Of a stretch of 64,000 nt of DNA, positions 9,049 through 18,271 are shown piece by piece. The translations under genes and the position numbers were made by a program. The stretch's first letter is position 1; each line of letters starts with the position of its first letter. The stretch comes from Erwinia persicina NBRC 102418 (GTDB lineage Bacteria; Pseudomonadota; Gammaproteobacteria; Enterobacterales; Enterobacteriaceae): NCBI RefSeq assembly GCF_001571305.1, contig NZ_BCTN01000010.1, positions 62,001 to 126,000 of the forward strand, read 5' to 3'. The notes under the pieces were generated by a model that saw only the letters and a program-made list of their open reading frames with translations, did no database searches and was not told where the DNA came from.

Positions 9049-10507
9049 GTTTCCCGCCTTGTGTGATCTGTGCCAGTGCGGCGCGCATCCCGCTTGAGGT
9101 GATCTGCTGCAGTTGCGCCGTCACGCACTCAGCCAGGCCGGACAACCCGGTGAGATCCTGCCCCCAGTGCCCGGTGTCACTCAGCACCTCGTCCACCAGC
9201 TGCCGCAGGGTGATCACGCGGTCATCCACCTGTGGCCACAGCACGGCAAAGCGTGCCAGCCAGTGAGCGTCATCCTGCAACGGGTAGCACTCACCGTCAC
9301 GTTCGCCCCGGTAGTACGCCAGCAGCGCGGCCAGCGCAAAGCTCAGATAAGGTGGCGGCGTGCCGTGCTGCGCCTGCTGCCACAGCAGAGCCGGCAGTAG
9401 CCGGGTACGGAATTTCGTCATGCCGTTCAGGGCGATGCTACTGAGCTGATGGCGGATAAACGGATTACGAAAACGGGTCAACACCGCATCCGCAAAAGCG
9501 TTCAGCTCCGCCACCGGCTGTGCCAGTGTCGGAATGATTTCGTGACGCAGCATCTCATCGACAAAGCCGGCGACCGCCGGATCGTCCATCGCGTCGCCCA
9601 CGGCGTTCAGACCGGCGAGAAAAGCCACCGGTACCATCGCTGTATGTGCCCCATTGAGGATGGCCACTTTGCGCGCTTTATAGGGTTTGATGTCGTCCAC
9701 CAGACGGATATTCAGATCCAGCTTGTTCAGCCGCAGCGCCTCCGCGACAGAAGAGGGTCCCTGGATCACCAACTGGTAATACACTTCGCCTGCCACCAGA
9801 TAGTCATCCTGATAGCCCAGCCCGGCTGCCAGTTCGCGGGCATCCTGCGGATAGCCGGTGACAATGCGATCCACCAGCGTTGAACAGAACGTGTTGTGCT
9901 GGCTGACCCACTGCATAAAGTCTGCCGGCAGCTGCCAGCGCTGCGCCGTCTGTAACACGCACGACCGCAACGCCTCTCCGTTATCGTCAATCAGCTCGCA
10001 CGGCAGCATAATCCAGCCTTTGTCTGCCGCGCCGTTAAAGTGCTGCCAGCGCGCCAGCAGCAGGCGCGTTAACTTAGCCGGGAAGCTGACAGGCGGCGCA
10101 GACGCCAGCGTATCTGCCGGGTCAACGTAGATCCCTGCCTCGGTGGTATTGGACACCACAATGCGCAGCCGGGGATCGTGTGCCAGCGCCATAAAAGCGG
10201 CAAAATCCTCTGTGGGCTGGATTTCGCGGTTCACCGAGCGGATCAGGCGTGCCTCACTGATCACCTCGCCCCCCGCAGTGAGCCCCCGGATCAGGGTGGT
10301 GTAAAGCCCGTCCTGACTGTTCAGACTGCGGGGACTGCTGCCGCCGCGCGGCCTGACCACCACCACACCGGCCGCCAGGTCGGTATGCTCATTGAGCTGG
10401 TCGACCTGCCAGTCGATGAAGGCACGCAGGAAGTTGCCCTCTCCGAACTGGATAATGCGCTCAGGATAGCGCGGCCCCGGAAAATCGTGTCGGTTCAGCT
10501 TACGCAT
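9032..10507 (-). CDS. uxaB: Tagaturonate reductase UxaB (altronate oxidoreductase)
   Basis: NADH-dependent reduction of D-tagaturonate to D-altronate. This is a mannitol-dehydrogenase-family protein of 491 residues. The start at 10507 ([11 protein letters not shown]) is chosen over an in-frame ATG 33 bases upstream because AGGAAG lies just before it and E. coli UxaB starts the same way. The N-terminal nucleotide-binding half contains [12 protein letters not shown] and VVVVRP. The catalytic signature [15 protein letters not shown], with Lys and the Asn..His pair, is near residue 290. The gene sits 22 bases after uxaC and overlaps uxaA. In E. coli uxaB is a separate locus, so its place inside uxaCA is a distinguishing point. 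Confidence 0.95.
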   Translation of the reverse strand: MRKLNRHDFPGPRYPERIIQFGEGNFLRAFIDWQVDQLNEHTDLAAGVVVVRPRGGSSPRSLNSQDGLYTTLIRGLTAGGEVISEARLIRSVNREIQPTEDFAAFMALAHDPRLRIVVSNTTEAGIYVDPADTLASAPPVSFPAKLTRLLLARWQHFNGAADKGWIMLPCELIDDNGEALRSCVLQTAQRWQLPADFMQWVSQHNTFCSTLVDRIVTGYPQDARELAAGLGYQDDYLVAGEVYYQLVIQGPSSVAEALRLNKLDLNIRLVDDIKPYKARKVAILNGAHTAMVPVAFLAGLNAVGDAMDDPAVAGFVDEMLRHEIIPTLAQPVAELNAFADAVLTRFRNPFIRHQLSSIALNGMTKFRTRLLPALLWQQAQHGTPPPYLSFALAALLAYYRGERDGECYPLQDDAHWLARFAVLWPQVDDRVITLRQLVDEVLSDTGHWGQDLTGLSGLAECVTAQLQQITSSGMRAALAQITQGGKHAKHH

Positions 10508-10529
10508 TTTCTCTTCCTTCATTACCCGG

Positions 10530-11939
10530 CTACAGCTCAATGGCGAAGTAATCGCGGGCGTTGTTAAAGCAGATGTTCTGTACCATTTCGCCCAGCAGCG
10601 CGATATCCCCCGGTGCTTCGCCTTTCTCTACCCAGCGGCCAATCATCTGGCACAGCAGGCGGCGGAAATATTCGTGGCGGGTGTAAGAGAGGAAGCTGCG
10701 GCTGTCGGTCAGCATACCGACGAAGCGGCTTAACAGACCCATCTGCGCCAGTTGGGTCATCTGCCGTTCCATGCCATCTTTCTGATCGTTAAACCACCAG
10801 GCTGAACCAAACTGCATTTTGCCCGGCTGCCCTTCCCCCTGGAAATTCCCGACCATTGTCGCCAGCACTTCGTTATCGCGCGGGTTCAGGCAGTAGAGAA
10901 TGGTTTTGGGCAGCGCATTATCGCGGTTCTGCGCATCCAGCAGTTTCGACAGCGGTTCCGCCAGCGGGCGATCGTTAATCGAGTCAAAGCCGACATCCGG
11001 CCCCAGAAGCTGTAGCTGGCGGCGATTGTTATTGCGCAGTGCGCCAATGTGGTACTGCTGCACCCAACCCCGGCGGGCATATTCGGCCCCCAGCCACACC
11101 AGCACGGCGGTCTTGAACTGGGCGACCTCACTTTCCGGCGGGATCTGCCCACCAAGGCGGCGCGCCAGGATGGCATCCAGCGTCGCGTCATCCGCCTCGC
11201 CATACAGCACCACATCCAGCGCATGGTCAGACACCTTACAGCCGTGGGCGGCAAAGTGGTCAAGCCGCACGCTCAGTGCGCGCCGCAGGTCATCAAAGCG
11301 GGTGATGGCGACATCGGCTACCGCAGACAGGGTGTGCAGATAGTCGGTGAAACCTTCCGCCTCGATATTGAACGCCTTATCCGGACGCCAGCTCGGCAGC
11401 ACTTTTGTGGCAAAGCTGCTGTCTTCGGCCAGTGCACGGTGATGGCGCAGGTCATCCACCGGGTCATCAGTGGTGCCGACCATTTTCACCTTCATCTGCT
11501 GCATGATGCCACGCGCGCTGAACGCCTCCTGCGCCAGCATTTCATTGCACTGGTGCCAGATGGCATCAGCCGTCGCGGGCGACAACAGCGTATTGGTGAT
11601 ACCAAACGGCCGACGCAGCTCCAGATGTGTCCAGTGGTACAGGGGATTCCCAATGGTGTCCGGCACCGTGCGCGCCCAGGCATCAAACTTCGCCCGGTCG
11701 CTGGCCTCTCCGGTACACAGGGCTTCTGGGACGCCGTTAGCACGCATCGCCCGCCATTTGTAGTGGTCGCCCTTCAGCCAGATGTCGTAGAGATTGTTAA
11801 AACGGTAGTTTTCAGCAATTTGCTGAGGCGGCAGGTGGCAGTGATAGTCAAAGATCGGCTGATCAGCGGCGTAATCATGGTAAAGCCGGCGGGCAAATTC
11901 ACTGTCGAGTAGAAAGTCTTCAATCATAAAGCGTGACAT
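10530..11939 (-). CDS. uxaC: Glucuronate/galacturonate isomerase UxaC
   Basis: Isomerises D-galacturonate to D-tagaturonate and D-glucuronate to D-fructuronate. It has 469 residues and belongs to the amidohydrolase superfamily. The metal motif FDYHCHLPP is near residue 29, TDDPVDDL follows near 160, and the C-terminal [13 protein letters not shown] helix region is present. The length is normal for the family. AGGAGAG precedes the ATG. It is the first gene of a uxaC-uxaB-uxaA operon divergent from exuT. The shared promoter region carries ExuR- and CRP-like sites. Confidence 0.96.
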   Translation of the reverse strand: MSRFMIEDFLLDSEFARRLYHDYAADQPIFDYHCHLPPQQIAENYRFNNLYDIWLKGDHYKWRAMRANGVPEALCTGEASDRAKFDAWARTVPDTIGNPLYHWTHLELRRPFGITNTLLSPATADAIWHQCNEMLAQEAFSARGIMQQMKVKMVGTTDDPVDDLRHHRALAEDSSFATKVLPSWRPDKAFNIEAEGFTDYLHTLSAVADVAITRFDDLRRALSVRLDHFAAHGCKVSDHALDVVLYGEADDATLDAILARRLGGQIPPESEVAQFKTAVLVWLGAEYARRGWVQQYHIGALRNNNRRQLQLLGPDVGFDSINDRPLAEPLSKLLDAQNRDNALPKTILYCLNPRDNEVLATMVGNFQGEGQPGKMQFGSAWWFNDQKDGMERQMTQLAQMGLLSRFVGMLTDSRSFLSYTRHEYFRRLLCQMIGRWVEKGEAPGDIALLGEMVQNICFNNARDYFAIEL

Positions 11940-11970
11940 GGGGTCTCTCCTGCTGGGTCTGATGCCAGTA

Positions 11971-11988
11971 AAGTTATCATACCAATTA
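11971..11988. promoter_or_regulatory. Putative ExuR operator 1 (uxaC side)
   Basis: AAGTTATCATACCAATTA resembles the ExuR/UxuR consensus that I recall (AAATTGGTATACCAATTT), with the right half nearly perfect. It lies 32 bases before the uxaC start. Confidence 0.55.
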
Positions 11989-12009
11989 TGATTGCCGCTG
12001 AAATAATAG

Positions 12010-12025
12010 TGCGAATGCGATCACA
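12010..12025. promoter_or_regulatory. Putative CRP site 1 in uxaC-exuT region
   Basis: TGCGA-ATGCGA-TCACA matches the CRP core TGTGA-N6-TCACA with one mismatch. It sits 70 bases before uxaC, which suits activation of the uxa operon when glucose is absent. Confidence 0.5.
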
Positions 12026-12130
12026 AAAACACCACTATTTATCCGTGAATCAGACTGCCTTTCACGCCTTCAGAAGCTATCCTCCTGTGTTTTCAGTGGT
12101 TTTATTATCCCTCATTGCAAAAATGGTTTT

Positions 12131-12146
12131 TGTGATGGCTCTCAAC
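12131..12146. promoter_or_regulatory. Putative CRP site 2 in uxaC-exuT region
   Basis: TGTGA-TGGCTC-TCAAC has a perfect left half and a three-base match in the right half of the CRP core. It may serve exuT. Confidence 0.4.
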
Positions 12147-12150
12147 TTTT

Positions 12151-12168
12151 AAATCTGTATGACAAGTT
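12151..12168. promoter_or_regulatory. Putative ExuR operator 2 (exuT side)
   Basis: AAATCTGTATGACAAGTT keeps the AAAT..GTAT..C.A.TT positions of the ExuR consensus. It is weaker than the other two sites and directly follows CRP-like site 2. Confidence 0.4.
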
Positions 12169-12310
12169 ATCGTGTCGGCGTTTCATATTGAGCAGGCAAG
12201 GTTGTCGTGAAATTACCGTGCGGGTGCTGTACGCAGCAGGCCGTCCCGCCCCTTACAGGTGCACGTCCCCCTGACGTGACATCAACAATAATTACGGGAA
12301 GAGGTTTTAA

Positions 12311-13624
12311 ATGCGTAAAATTAAAGGGTTACGCTGGTACATGATCGGTCTGGTGACCATCGGTACCATCCTGGGTTACCTGACGCGTAACGCCATCGCC
12401 GTGGCGGCCCCCACGCTGGAGACAGAGCTGCATATCACCACACAACAATATTCCTATATTGTTGCCGCCTATTCAGCCTGTTACACCATCATGCAGCCTG
12501 TGGCTGGCTATATCCTCGATGTGCTGGGTACCAAAATCGGCTATGCCCTGTTCGCCATTCTCTGGGCGGTGTTCTGCGCCGCCACCGCGCTGGCAGGCAG
12601 CTGGGGCGGGCTGGCGATAGCCAGGGGGGCAGTGGGGGCCGCTGAGGCAGCCATGATCCCCGCCGGGCTAAAGGCCAGCAGCGAATGGTTCCCCGCTAAG
12701 GAGCGTTCAATTGCCGTCGGCTATTTCAATGTCGGGTCGTCCATTGGTGCCATGCTGGCGCCCCCGCTGGTCGTGTGGGCTATCGTGGCACACAGCTGGC
12801 AGATGGCGTTTATCATTACCGGCGTGTTGAGCATGATCTGGGCACTGTGCTGGCTGGTGTTCTATAAGCATCCGAAAGATCAGAAGAAACTGGATCCCGA
12901 AGAGCGCGAATACATCCTTTCCGGCCAGGAAGCCCAGCATCAGACCCATAACGGCAAAAAAATGTCCGCCTGGCAGATTGTACGTAACCGTCAGTTCTGG
13001 GGCATTGCCCTGCCGCGCTTTCTGGCGGAGCCCGCCTGGGGCACATTCAACGCCTGGATCCCGCTGTTTATGTTTAAGGCGTACGGTTTCAATCTTAAAG
13101 AAATTGCCATGTTCGCCTGGATGCCGATGCTGTTTGCTGACCTCGGCTGTATTGTCGGAGGCTATCTGCCGCCGTTCTTCCAGCGCGTGTTTGGCGTTAA
13201 CCTGATCGTCTCGCGCAAGCTGGTGGTCACCATGGGAGCAGTCCTGATGATTGGCCCGGGCACCATCGGGCTGTTTACCAGTCCTTATGCCGCTATTGCT
13301 CTGCTGTGCGTCGGCGGTTTTGCCCATCAGGCGCTTTCCGGTTCGCTGATCACGCTCTCTTCTGACGTTTTCGGCCGCAATGAAGTGGCCACCGCAAACG
13401 GGCTGACCGGCATGGCAGCCTGGACCGCCAGTACCATGTTCGCCCTCGTTGTCGGCGCGCTGGCCGATACCATGGGGTTCAGCCCGCTGTTTGCCGCGCT
13501 GGCGGTGTTTGACCTGTTAGGGGCGGTCGCCATCTGGACGCTGCTGAAAAATAAACCCATTTCAGAGCTGGAGCAGGAGAAAAAAGAGAAAATGGCCGGG
13601 GTGGTGACCCAGCATTCCGCATAA
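12311..13624 (+). CDS. exuT: Hexuronate transporter ExuT
   Basis: Proton-coupled galacturonate and glucuronate importer of the major facilitator superfamily (anion:cation symporter group), with 437 residues and 12 expected membrane helices. The early motifs YLTRNAIAVAAPTL and GAVGAAEAAMIPAGLKA match the recalled E. coli ExuT almost residue for residue. A central cytoplasmic loop (about 195-225) ends KKMSAWQI. GGGAAGAGG precedes the ATG. It is divergent from uxaCBA and upstream of exuR, so the operon-regulator layout of E. coli is kept. Confidence 0.96.
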   Translation: MRKIKGLRWYMIGLVTIGTILGYLTRNAIAVAAPTLETELHITTQQYSYIVAAYSACYTIMQPVAGYILDVLGTKIGYALFAILWAVFCAATALAGSWGGLAIARGAVGAAEAAMIPAGLKASSEWFPAKERSIAVGYFNVGSSIGAMLAPPLVVWAIVAHSWQMAFIITGVLSMIWALCWLVFYKHPKDQKKLDPEEREYILSGQEAQHQTHNGKKMSAWQIVRNRQFWGIALPRFLAEPAWGTFNAWIPLFMFKAYGFNLKEIAMFAWMPMLFADLGCIVGGYLPPFFQRVFGVNLIVSRKLVVTMGAVLMIGPGTIGLFTSPYAAIALLCVGGFAHQALSGSLITLSSDVFGRNEVATANGLTGMAAWTASTMFALVVGALADTMGFSPLFAALAVFDLLGAVAIWTLLKNKPISELEQEKKEKMAGVVTQHSA

Positions 13625-13685
13625 TACTGCGGGCGCCCCCTGCAGTATTCTCACTGAGATGGCCGACCTTCTGTTTTGGTCGGCC
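13623..13685 (+). terminator. Tandem hairpins after exuT
   Basis: Two stem-loops follow exuT. The first, AATACTGC/GCAGTATT (13623-13649), overlaps the stop codon and has a GC-rich top. The second, GGCCGACC/GGTCGGCC (13661-13685), has a T-rich loop. Neither has a clean T-run. Confidence 0.5.
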
Positions 13686-13830
13686 AGTCGCGCAGAGCGG
13701 CCCCGTGGAGCAAAGCATGAGCGAGGGTGACCGCAATAACAGGTCAGCCCTGCAGGACACCGCGATGTCGCGTCGGATTTGATCTCACAACGAGTACCGT
13801 TTTTGCAGGAGGGTCGACCCGTCACCGTGA

Positions 13831-13848
13831 AAAGTGGTATAACAAATT
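13831..13848. promoter_or_regulatory. Putative ExuR operator before exuR
   Basis: AAAGTGGTATAACAAATT matches 15 of 18 positions of the ExuR/UxuR consensus I recall. It ends 35 bases before the exuR start, so exuR is probably autoregulated. Confidence 0.6.
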
Positions 13849-13883
13849 CCATTATCAGTGTGACCTGAAGGGGAACGTGGAGC

Positions 13884-14660
13884 ATGGAATTAACTGAGTC
13901 GCGCCGTCTCTATCAACAGCTGGCCGCCGAACTGAAAAGACGCCTGGAGCAGGGCCTGTATCAGGTTGGCGAAAAATTACCTGCGGAGCGTTTTATCGCA
14001 GAAGAGATGGGCGTCAGCCGAACCGTGGTACGGGAAGCGATCATCATGCTGGAAGTGGAAGGCTACGTCGAAGTGCGGAAAGGTTCCGGCATCCATGTCG
14101 TTTCCCTGAGCCAGCAAAATCGCATCGCCACCAGCAGTCAGCTGGAGTTTGCCAACTTCGGACCTTTTGAGCTACTGCAGGCCCGTCAGTTGATTGAAAG
14201 CAACGTCGCCGAGTTTGCCGCCACCCAGGTGACACGCCAGGATATCCTGCAGTTAATGGCGATCCAGACTCAGGCGCGAAAAGAAGATCGTTTCCGCGAT
14301 TCCGAGTGGGATATGAAATTCCACGTACAGATTGCGCTGGCGACGCAAAACAGTGCGCTGGCGGCTATTGTAGAAAAAATGTGGCTACATCGTCTGCATA
14401 ACCCGTACTGGCTGAAATTGCATGAACATATTGATGAAAAGTCGATTGAGAGCTGGTGCGAGGATCACGATAATATCCTGAAAGCCCTGATGCGCAAGGA
14501 CCCGGCGGCCAGTAAGCTGGCCATGTGGCAGCACCTTGAGAACACCAAACAGATGTTGTTTCATGCCACCACAGATGACTTCGAATTTAACGTCGACCGT
14601 TACATGTTTGCCGAAAACCCGGTCGTCATACCGGAATCAGTGGCAAACAGCGAAAAATAG
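13884..14660 (+). CDS. exuR: Hexuronate regulator ExuR (GntR family)
   Basis: Transcription repressor of 258 residues for the galacturonate genes; the inducer is expected to be a hexuronate or an early intermediate. A GntR winged helix is at about 8-78, with [20 protein letters not shown] and [21 protein letters not shown] as the recognition and wing regions. An FCD ligand domain is at about 95-225 ([36 protein letters not shown]-type motif). It matches the recalled E. coli ExuR end to end. Targets are probably the operator-like sites before exuT/uxaC and before exuR itself. Confidence 0.95.
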   Translation: MELTESRRLYQQLAAELKRRLEQGLYQVGEKLPAERFIAEEMGVSRTVVREAIIMLEVEGYVEVRKGSGIHVVSLSQQNRIATSSQLEFANFGPFELLQARQLIESNVAEFAATQVTRQDILQLMAIQTQARKEDRFRDSEWDMKFHVQIALATQNSALAAIVEKMWLHRLHNPYWLKLHEHIDEKSIESWCEDHDNILKALMRKDPAASKLAMWQHLENTKQMLFHATTDDFEFNVDRYMFAENPVVIPESVANSEK

Positions 14661-14975
14661 CACTCTTCCTCCAGGCTGAGCTGACTCTTTGAGTCAAAAA
14701 ACCTTCAATAGTGTCAGCCTGTGTAAAACTCCTTCCAGACAACGCAGTACAACGGTAAAACATCGTTAGGCCTGTGTTTCTTCCTGTCCAGGCTTGCGTA
14801 ATTTTGTTACAGTTATCCGTCTTTTTTACCCGTTCCTGCACGGGATAAAAGGCGAGGTCATATTCACCAGCCATGCTGTTCCGCCGCCCGTTTTATGCTA
14901 ATCAGCACCGATATAACGATGAATTAAGTGTGCAAAAAAGATGAAACAGGCCAACTATGACGTTCAGGACTATTA
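14661..14975. other. Intergenic region exuR-yqjA
   Basis: This 315-base gap has no credible gene. It holds a short dyad TGACTC-TTT-GAGTCA (14682-14696) followed by A-residues, which does not form a terminator for either strand. The yqjA promoter must lie here, but I could not pick boxes with confidence. Confidence 0.5.
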
Positions 14976-15650
14976 ATGGATATTTTCAAATCTCTGGTGC
15001 ACGCTCTCTGGCAACAGGATTATGCCACCCTGGCTGACCCGACGCTGGTATGGGCGATTTACTTTGTTCTGTTTATGATTTTGTTCCTCGAAAATGGATT
15101 GCTGCCCGCCGCCTTTCTTCCGGGTGACAGCCTGCTGATTCTGGTCGGCGTACTGATAGCTAAAGGAACCATGAATTTTGCCCTGACAGTGTGTGTCCTG
15201 ACCACGGCGGCCAGTCTCGGCTGCTGGGTAAGTTATATACAGGGCCGGTGGCTGGGAAATACGGTTACGGTGCAAAAATGGCTGTCCCATCTGCCTGCGC
15301 AATATCATCAGCGTGCCCATCAGATGTTCCACCGCCACGGTCTCTCTGCGCTGCTGGTCGGCCGCTTTATCGCCTTTGTCCGCACGCTGCTGCCCACCAT
15401 TGCCGGCCTTTCTGGTCTGAGCAATGCCCGTTTTCAGTTTTTCAACTGGATGAGCGCCCTGCTGTGGGTGCTGATTTTGACCGTGATGGGATACGCGCTG
15501 GGTAAAACACCGATTTTCCTGAAATATGAAGATCAGCTGATGTTCTGCCTGATGTTACTGCCCCTGTTTTTACTGGTGTTTGGCCTGTGCGGCTCACTGT
15601 ATGTCCTGTGGCGTAAGAAGCAATCCACAAATGAGAAAGGAAACTCATGA
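14976..15650 (+). CDS. yqjA: DedA-family membrane protein YqjA
   Basis: Polytopic inner-membrane protein of 224 residues in the DedA family, which is linked to undecaprenyl-phosphate recycling, membrane potential and alkaline tolerance. The key acids are present: Glu in [16 protein letters not shown] (about residues 35-51) and Asp in the same segment. The arginine motif [19 protein letters not shown] is at about 128-146. Its stop overlaps the mzrA start (ATGATG), so the two are translationally coupled as in E. coli. Confidence 0.93.
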   Translation: MDIFKSLVHALWQQDYATLADPTLVWAIYFVLFMILFLENGLLPAAFLPGDSLLILVGVLIAKGTMNFALTVCVLTTAASLGCWVSYIQGRWLGNTVTVQKWLSHLPAQYHQRAHQMFHRHGLSALLVGRFIAFVRTLLPTIAGLSGLSNARFQFFNWMSALLWVLILTVMGYALGKTPIFLKYEDQLMFCLMLLPLFLLVFGLCGSLYVLWRKKQSTNEKGNS

Positions 15651-16030
15651 TGTCCGGTTTGATGAAATTACCGACGCGTCTCCTGCGGCTGTTGCCGCTG
15701 ATGGCCATCGCCCTGTTAGCACTGGTGCTAATGCCCAGCCTGTTTCGCAGTGAAAATGCCCTGCAAATCCGGGCTTCCCGTCAGGGAATCAGCCTGCCGG
15801 ATGGCTTTTATGTCTATCAGACGCTCAATGCCCAGGGTATTCAGATCAAAAGTATTACGCCGGAACAGAACGCGCTGATTATCAAATTTGACTCCATGGA
15901 GCAGAGCGCAGCGGCTGAGAAAGTGCTGCGTAAACTGTTGCCCTACGGGTTCGATATTGCACGGCATGATAACAATGATGCGGCTAACTGGATAAACCGC
16001 ATCAGCCTGCGGCCGCAATCTGTCGGCTGA
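15647..16030 (+). CDS. mzrA: Modulator MzrA of EnvZ/OmpR
   Basis: Small bitopic membrane protein of 127 residues: one N-terminal membrane helix at about 13-32 and a periplasmic domain ([38 protein letters not shown]) matching MzrA. In E. coli it contacts EnvZ and links the CpxAR and EnvZ/OmpR stress systems. Two adjacent ATG codons (15647 and 15650) can start it; both overlap the yqjA stop. Confidence 0.88.
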   Translation: MMSGLMKLPTRLLRLLPLMAIALLALVLMPSLFRSENALQIRASRQGISLPDGFYVYQTLNAQGIQIKSITPEQNALIIKFDSMEQSAAAEKVLRKLLPYGFDIARHDNNDAANWINRISLRPQSVG

Positions 16031-16189
16031 TCCCCTCCCTTTTCATCGGGTTTATCCTTAAGAATGCTCTCTGTTTTTGAGATTTTGCTATTTTCTGTCT
16101 ATGCTTCATAAGCAGTAAAATGCGATACACCTGTTTCAGGACAACGATATCTGTCACTTGATATCTCGCAAAGGAAGGTCACAATCACG

Positions 16190-16561
16190 ATGAAAAACCA
16201 TTTTATTCTTGGCGCGATCCTGCTTATGTTTGCCACTTTCTCGCAGGCAGATACGCTCTGTCAGCAGAAAGAGCAGTCTATCCAGCATGAAATCGACATG
16301 GCGAAAAAACACGACAATCAGCGTCGGGTTAACGGTCTTGAACGTGCGTTAACGGAGACCCACGCGAACTGTAGTGATGCCAGTCTGAAAGCAGCCCATC
16401 AGGATAAGATCAGGCAGCACGAGAAAAAAGTGGCCGAGCGGGAACAGGAACTGAAGCAGGAAAAAGCGGAAGGAAACGACCGCGATAAGATTGCCAAACG
16501 CGAACAGAAACTGGCTGATGCCCGACATGAGCTGAAGGAAGTGCAGGCTGCGCCCTGGTAA
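16190..16561 (+). CDS. yqjC: Periplasmic DUF1090-family protein YqjC
   Basis: Secreted protein of 123 residues. The signal peptide is about 1-20, cleaved after SQA. A highly charged helical domain follows, starting TLCQQKEQSIQHEIDMAK and continuing with long Lys/Glu/Gln runs likely to form a coiled coil. Two cysteines in the mature part (after TL and in HANCSDAS) could form a disulfide. The family has no settled function. It precedes yqjD-yqjE-yqjK. AAGGAAGG-like sequence lies before the ATG. Confidence 0.9.
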   Translation: MKNHFILGAILLMFATFSQADTLCQQKEQSIQHEIDMAKKHDNQRRVNGLERALTETHANCSDASLKAAHQDKIRQHEKKVAEREQELKQEKAEGNDRDKIAKREQKLADARHELKEVQAAPW

Positions 16562-16609
16562 CGGGCACACTCTGCCAACGTCATTAAAACTAAGGTAAAG
16601 GAGTTTTCA

Positions 16610-16915
16610 ATGTCTAAAGATACTACATCAGAACATCTGCGCGCCGAGCTGAAAAACCTGGCTGATACGCTGGAAGAAGTGTTAACGACCTCCGGTGAGA
16701 AGTCTAAAACTGAACTGGACAAGCTGCGCAGCAAAGCGCAGAGCGCGCTGAAAGATACCCGCGCCCGCCTGGGTGATTCCGGTGATCGCATTGCGCAGAC
16801 CACCCGCGAAGCCGCAGAGCGTACCGATGTTTATGTGCGTGATAACCCGTGGACCAGCGTAGGTATTGGCGCCGCAGTTGGCGTTGTACTGGGCGTGCTG
16901 CTGACCCGTCGTTAA
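16610..16915 (+). CDS. yqjD: YqjD, DUF883-family ribosome-associated membrane protein
   Basis: A 101-residue protein: an amphipathic, helical N-terminal part (LRAELKNLADTLEEVL, KTELDKLRSKAQSALKDTR) and a C-terminal membrane helix VGIGAAVGVVLGVLLTRR. It belongs to the ElaB/YqjD/YgaM group, which in E. coli is tail-anchored and binds ribosomes in stationary phase. The next gene, yqjE, begins one base after its stop. Confidence 0.93.
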   Translation: MSKDTTSEHLRAELKNLADTLEEVLTTSGEKSKTELDKLRSKAQSALKDTRARLGDSGDRIAQTTREAAERTDVYVRDNPWTSVGIGAAVGVVLGVLLTRR

Positions 16916-16916
16916 T

Positions 16917-17309
16917 ATGGCAGAACATCAGCCAAGCCACGGCCCCGGCAAAGGGGTCTTAAACATCGGTCAGCGAATTGTTACTACTCTGGTAGGGATG
17001 GTGGAAACACGCATCCGTCTGGCGGTAGTGGAGCTGGAAGCTGAAAAAGCGAACCTGATACAGATGCTGTTGATGGTTGGCCTGACGATGCTGTTTACTG
17101 CCTTTGGTCTGATGAGCCTGATGGTGTTGGTAATCTGGGCAGTCGATGCACAGTATCGTCTGATGGCCATTGCCATTACGACCGGCGTGCTGTTCGCCCT
17201 GGCGCTGATCTTTGGTCTGTGGACGCTGGCAAAATCACGCCGCTCAACGCTGCTTAGCGCCACCCGCAAGGAGCTGTCGGAAGACCGCAAGCTGCTGGAG
17301 GATGACTGA
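16917..17309 (+). CDS. yqjE: YqjE, holin-X-like inner-membrane protein
   Basis: The 130-residue protein has two central membrane helices (about 45-70 and 78-103) flanked by charged ends, typical of the YqjE/Phage_holin_3_6 type family. MVETRIRLAVVELEAEKANL precedes the first helix. The function is unknown. It starts directly after yqjD and its stop overlaps the yqjK start by one base (TGATG), so these are one operon. Confidence 0.92.
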   Translation: MAEHQPSHGPGKGVLNIGQRIVTTLVGMVETRIRLAVVELEAEKANLIQMLLMVGLTMLFTAFGLMSLMVLVIWAVDAQYRLMAIAITTGVLFALALIFGLWTLAKSRRSTLLSATRKELSEDRKLLEDD

Positions 17310-17590
17310 TGAGCCGCGAACGCGATGCACGTAAAGCTGAACTGCTCCGGCAAATTCAGCAACAGCGACTGGACCTGAGCGCCGGACGTAAAGCCTGGCT
17401 CGACAAGACTGCACGTTACGATCACGGCTTTTTGACGCTGCTCAGTGCCAAACGCTGGCTGACCATTGGCAGCGGTGTGATGGCAATCTGGTCCGTGCGT
17501 AATCCGCGTTTCATGGGCCGCTGGGCCAGACGCGGCCTGGGTGCCTGGAGCACCTGGCGGATGGTTCGTAACTATCTGCCGCGCCGATAA
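17309..17590 (+). CDS. yqjK: YqjK-like small protein
   Basis: Basic 93-residue protein (REAELLRQIQQQR-type helix at the N-terminus, KRWLTIGSGVMAIWSVRNPRF in the middle). It fits the YqjK family found after yqjE in enterobacteria. A weak hydrophobic stretch at about 50-62 may associate with the membrane. The function is unknown. The start is set by TGATG coupling to yqjE. Confidence 0.88.
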   Translation: MSRERDARKAELLRQIQQQRLDLSAGRKAWLDKTARYDHGFLTLLSAKRWLTIGSGVMAIWSVRNPRFMGRWARRGLGAWSTWRMVRNYLPRR

Positions 17591-17602
17591 TCCTCTGCAT
17601 TA

Positions 17603-17627
17603 GCGGCCGCAGCTACGCGGCGGCCGC
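17603..17627. terminator. GC-rich hairpin after yqjK
   Basis: Two copies of the 8-base palindrome GCGGCCGC (17603-17610 and 17620-17627) separated by 9 bases form a strong stem-loop 12 bases after yqjK. It probably ends the yqjCDEK transcript, though the following T-run is poor. Confidence 0.5.
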
Positions 17628-17798
17628 CTCTTCTCCAGTTTTCTTGAATAACTTCGACAGATTATCTCGCTTACAATGGTTTGCTTCCCCGACTATTATC
17701 TCCAGCAACGAAAGGTAGTGAGCGGTTAACACGCATCAGACCTGAGCCAATCCGGTCGGGCCGCTTGCACGACCAACTAATCTTGTTTGGGGATAATC

Positions 17799-18188
17799 AT
17801 GAAAAAATTCGAAGATACCGGTATTGTTCTGGCGCGCATCCTGATGGCCATTCTGTTTGTGGTTGCCGGCTGGGGCAAGCTGACCGATTATGCAGGCACC
17901 CAGCAGTTTATGGCCTCAATGGGCATCCCTGCTCTCTTCGTCCCCCTGACCGTGCTGCTGGAGTTTGGTGGTGGTCTGGCGATTATGTTCGGCTTCCTGA
18001 CCCGTACCACCGCGCTGATTACCGCTATCTTTACCGTGCTGACCGCTATCCTGGCGCACAGTAACTTTGCGGTCGATGGTCCGACCATGTTCCTGAAAAA
18101 CATCAGCATTGCGGGCGGTTTCCTGCTGCTGGCGATTAACGGCCCGGGCGCACTGAGTATTGACCGTCTGCTGGGTAAGAAGTGGTAA
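17799..18188 (+). CDS. yqjF: DoxX-family membrane protein YqjF
   Basis: A 129-residue protein with four membrane helices in the DoxX/SURF4-like family. The ATG at 17799 is chosen because GGGG lies about 6 bases upstream and the recalled E. coli protein starts the same way (MKK.ED.G). Conserved ILMAILFVVAGWGKLTDYAGT and LLEFGGGLAIMFGFLTRTTAL motifs identify it. E. coli YqjF is reported to respond to quinones and nitroaromatics together with YhaJ. Here yhaJ is 1.4 kb downstream and yqjG, a quinone-conjugate reductase, is next. Confidence 0.92.
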   Translation: MKKFEDTGIVLARILMAILFVVAGWGKLTDYAGTQQFMASMGIPALFVPLTVLLEFGGGLAIMFGFLTRTTALITAIFTVLTAILAHSNFAVDGPTMFLKNISIAGGFLLLAINGPGALSIDRLLGKKW

Positions 18189-18219
18189 ATCCACAGTACC
18201 CGTTATACTAAGATTATCG

Positions 18220-18248
18220 GGGGTGAGGATCATATCCTCACCCCTTTT
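18220..18248 (+). terminator. Rho-independent terminator after yqjF
   Basis: The 11-bp stem GGGGTGAGGAT/ATCCTCACCCC with a 3-base loop is followed by TTTT, 32 bases after the yqjF stop. The yqjG ribosome-binding site follows soon after, so readthrough may still feed yqjG. Confidence 0.8.
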
Positions 18249-18271
18249 ATGTTACGGAAAGGAGCAACACT

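Noticed and set aside
11049-11912. 287-residue frame on the plus strand inside uxaC
   Set aside because: It is antisense to a well-conserved enzyme gene, with composition set by the uxaC codon pattern and no family signature.
17603-17627. Mobile-element inverted repeat formed by two GCGGCCGC sequences
   Set aside because: The copies are only 9 bases apart and follow a gene end, which fits a transcript-end hairpin. No transposase or target duplication is seen.
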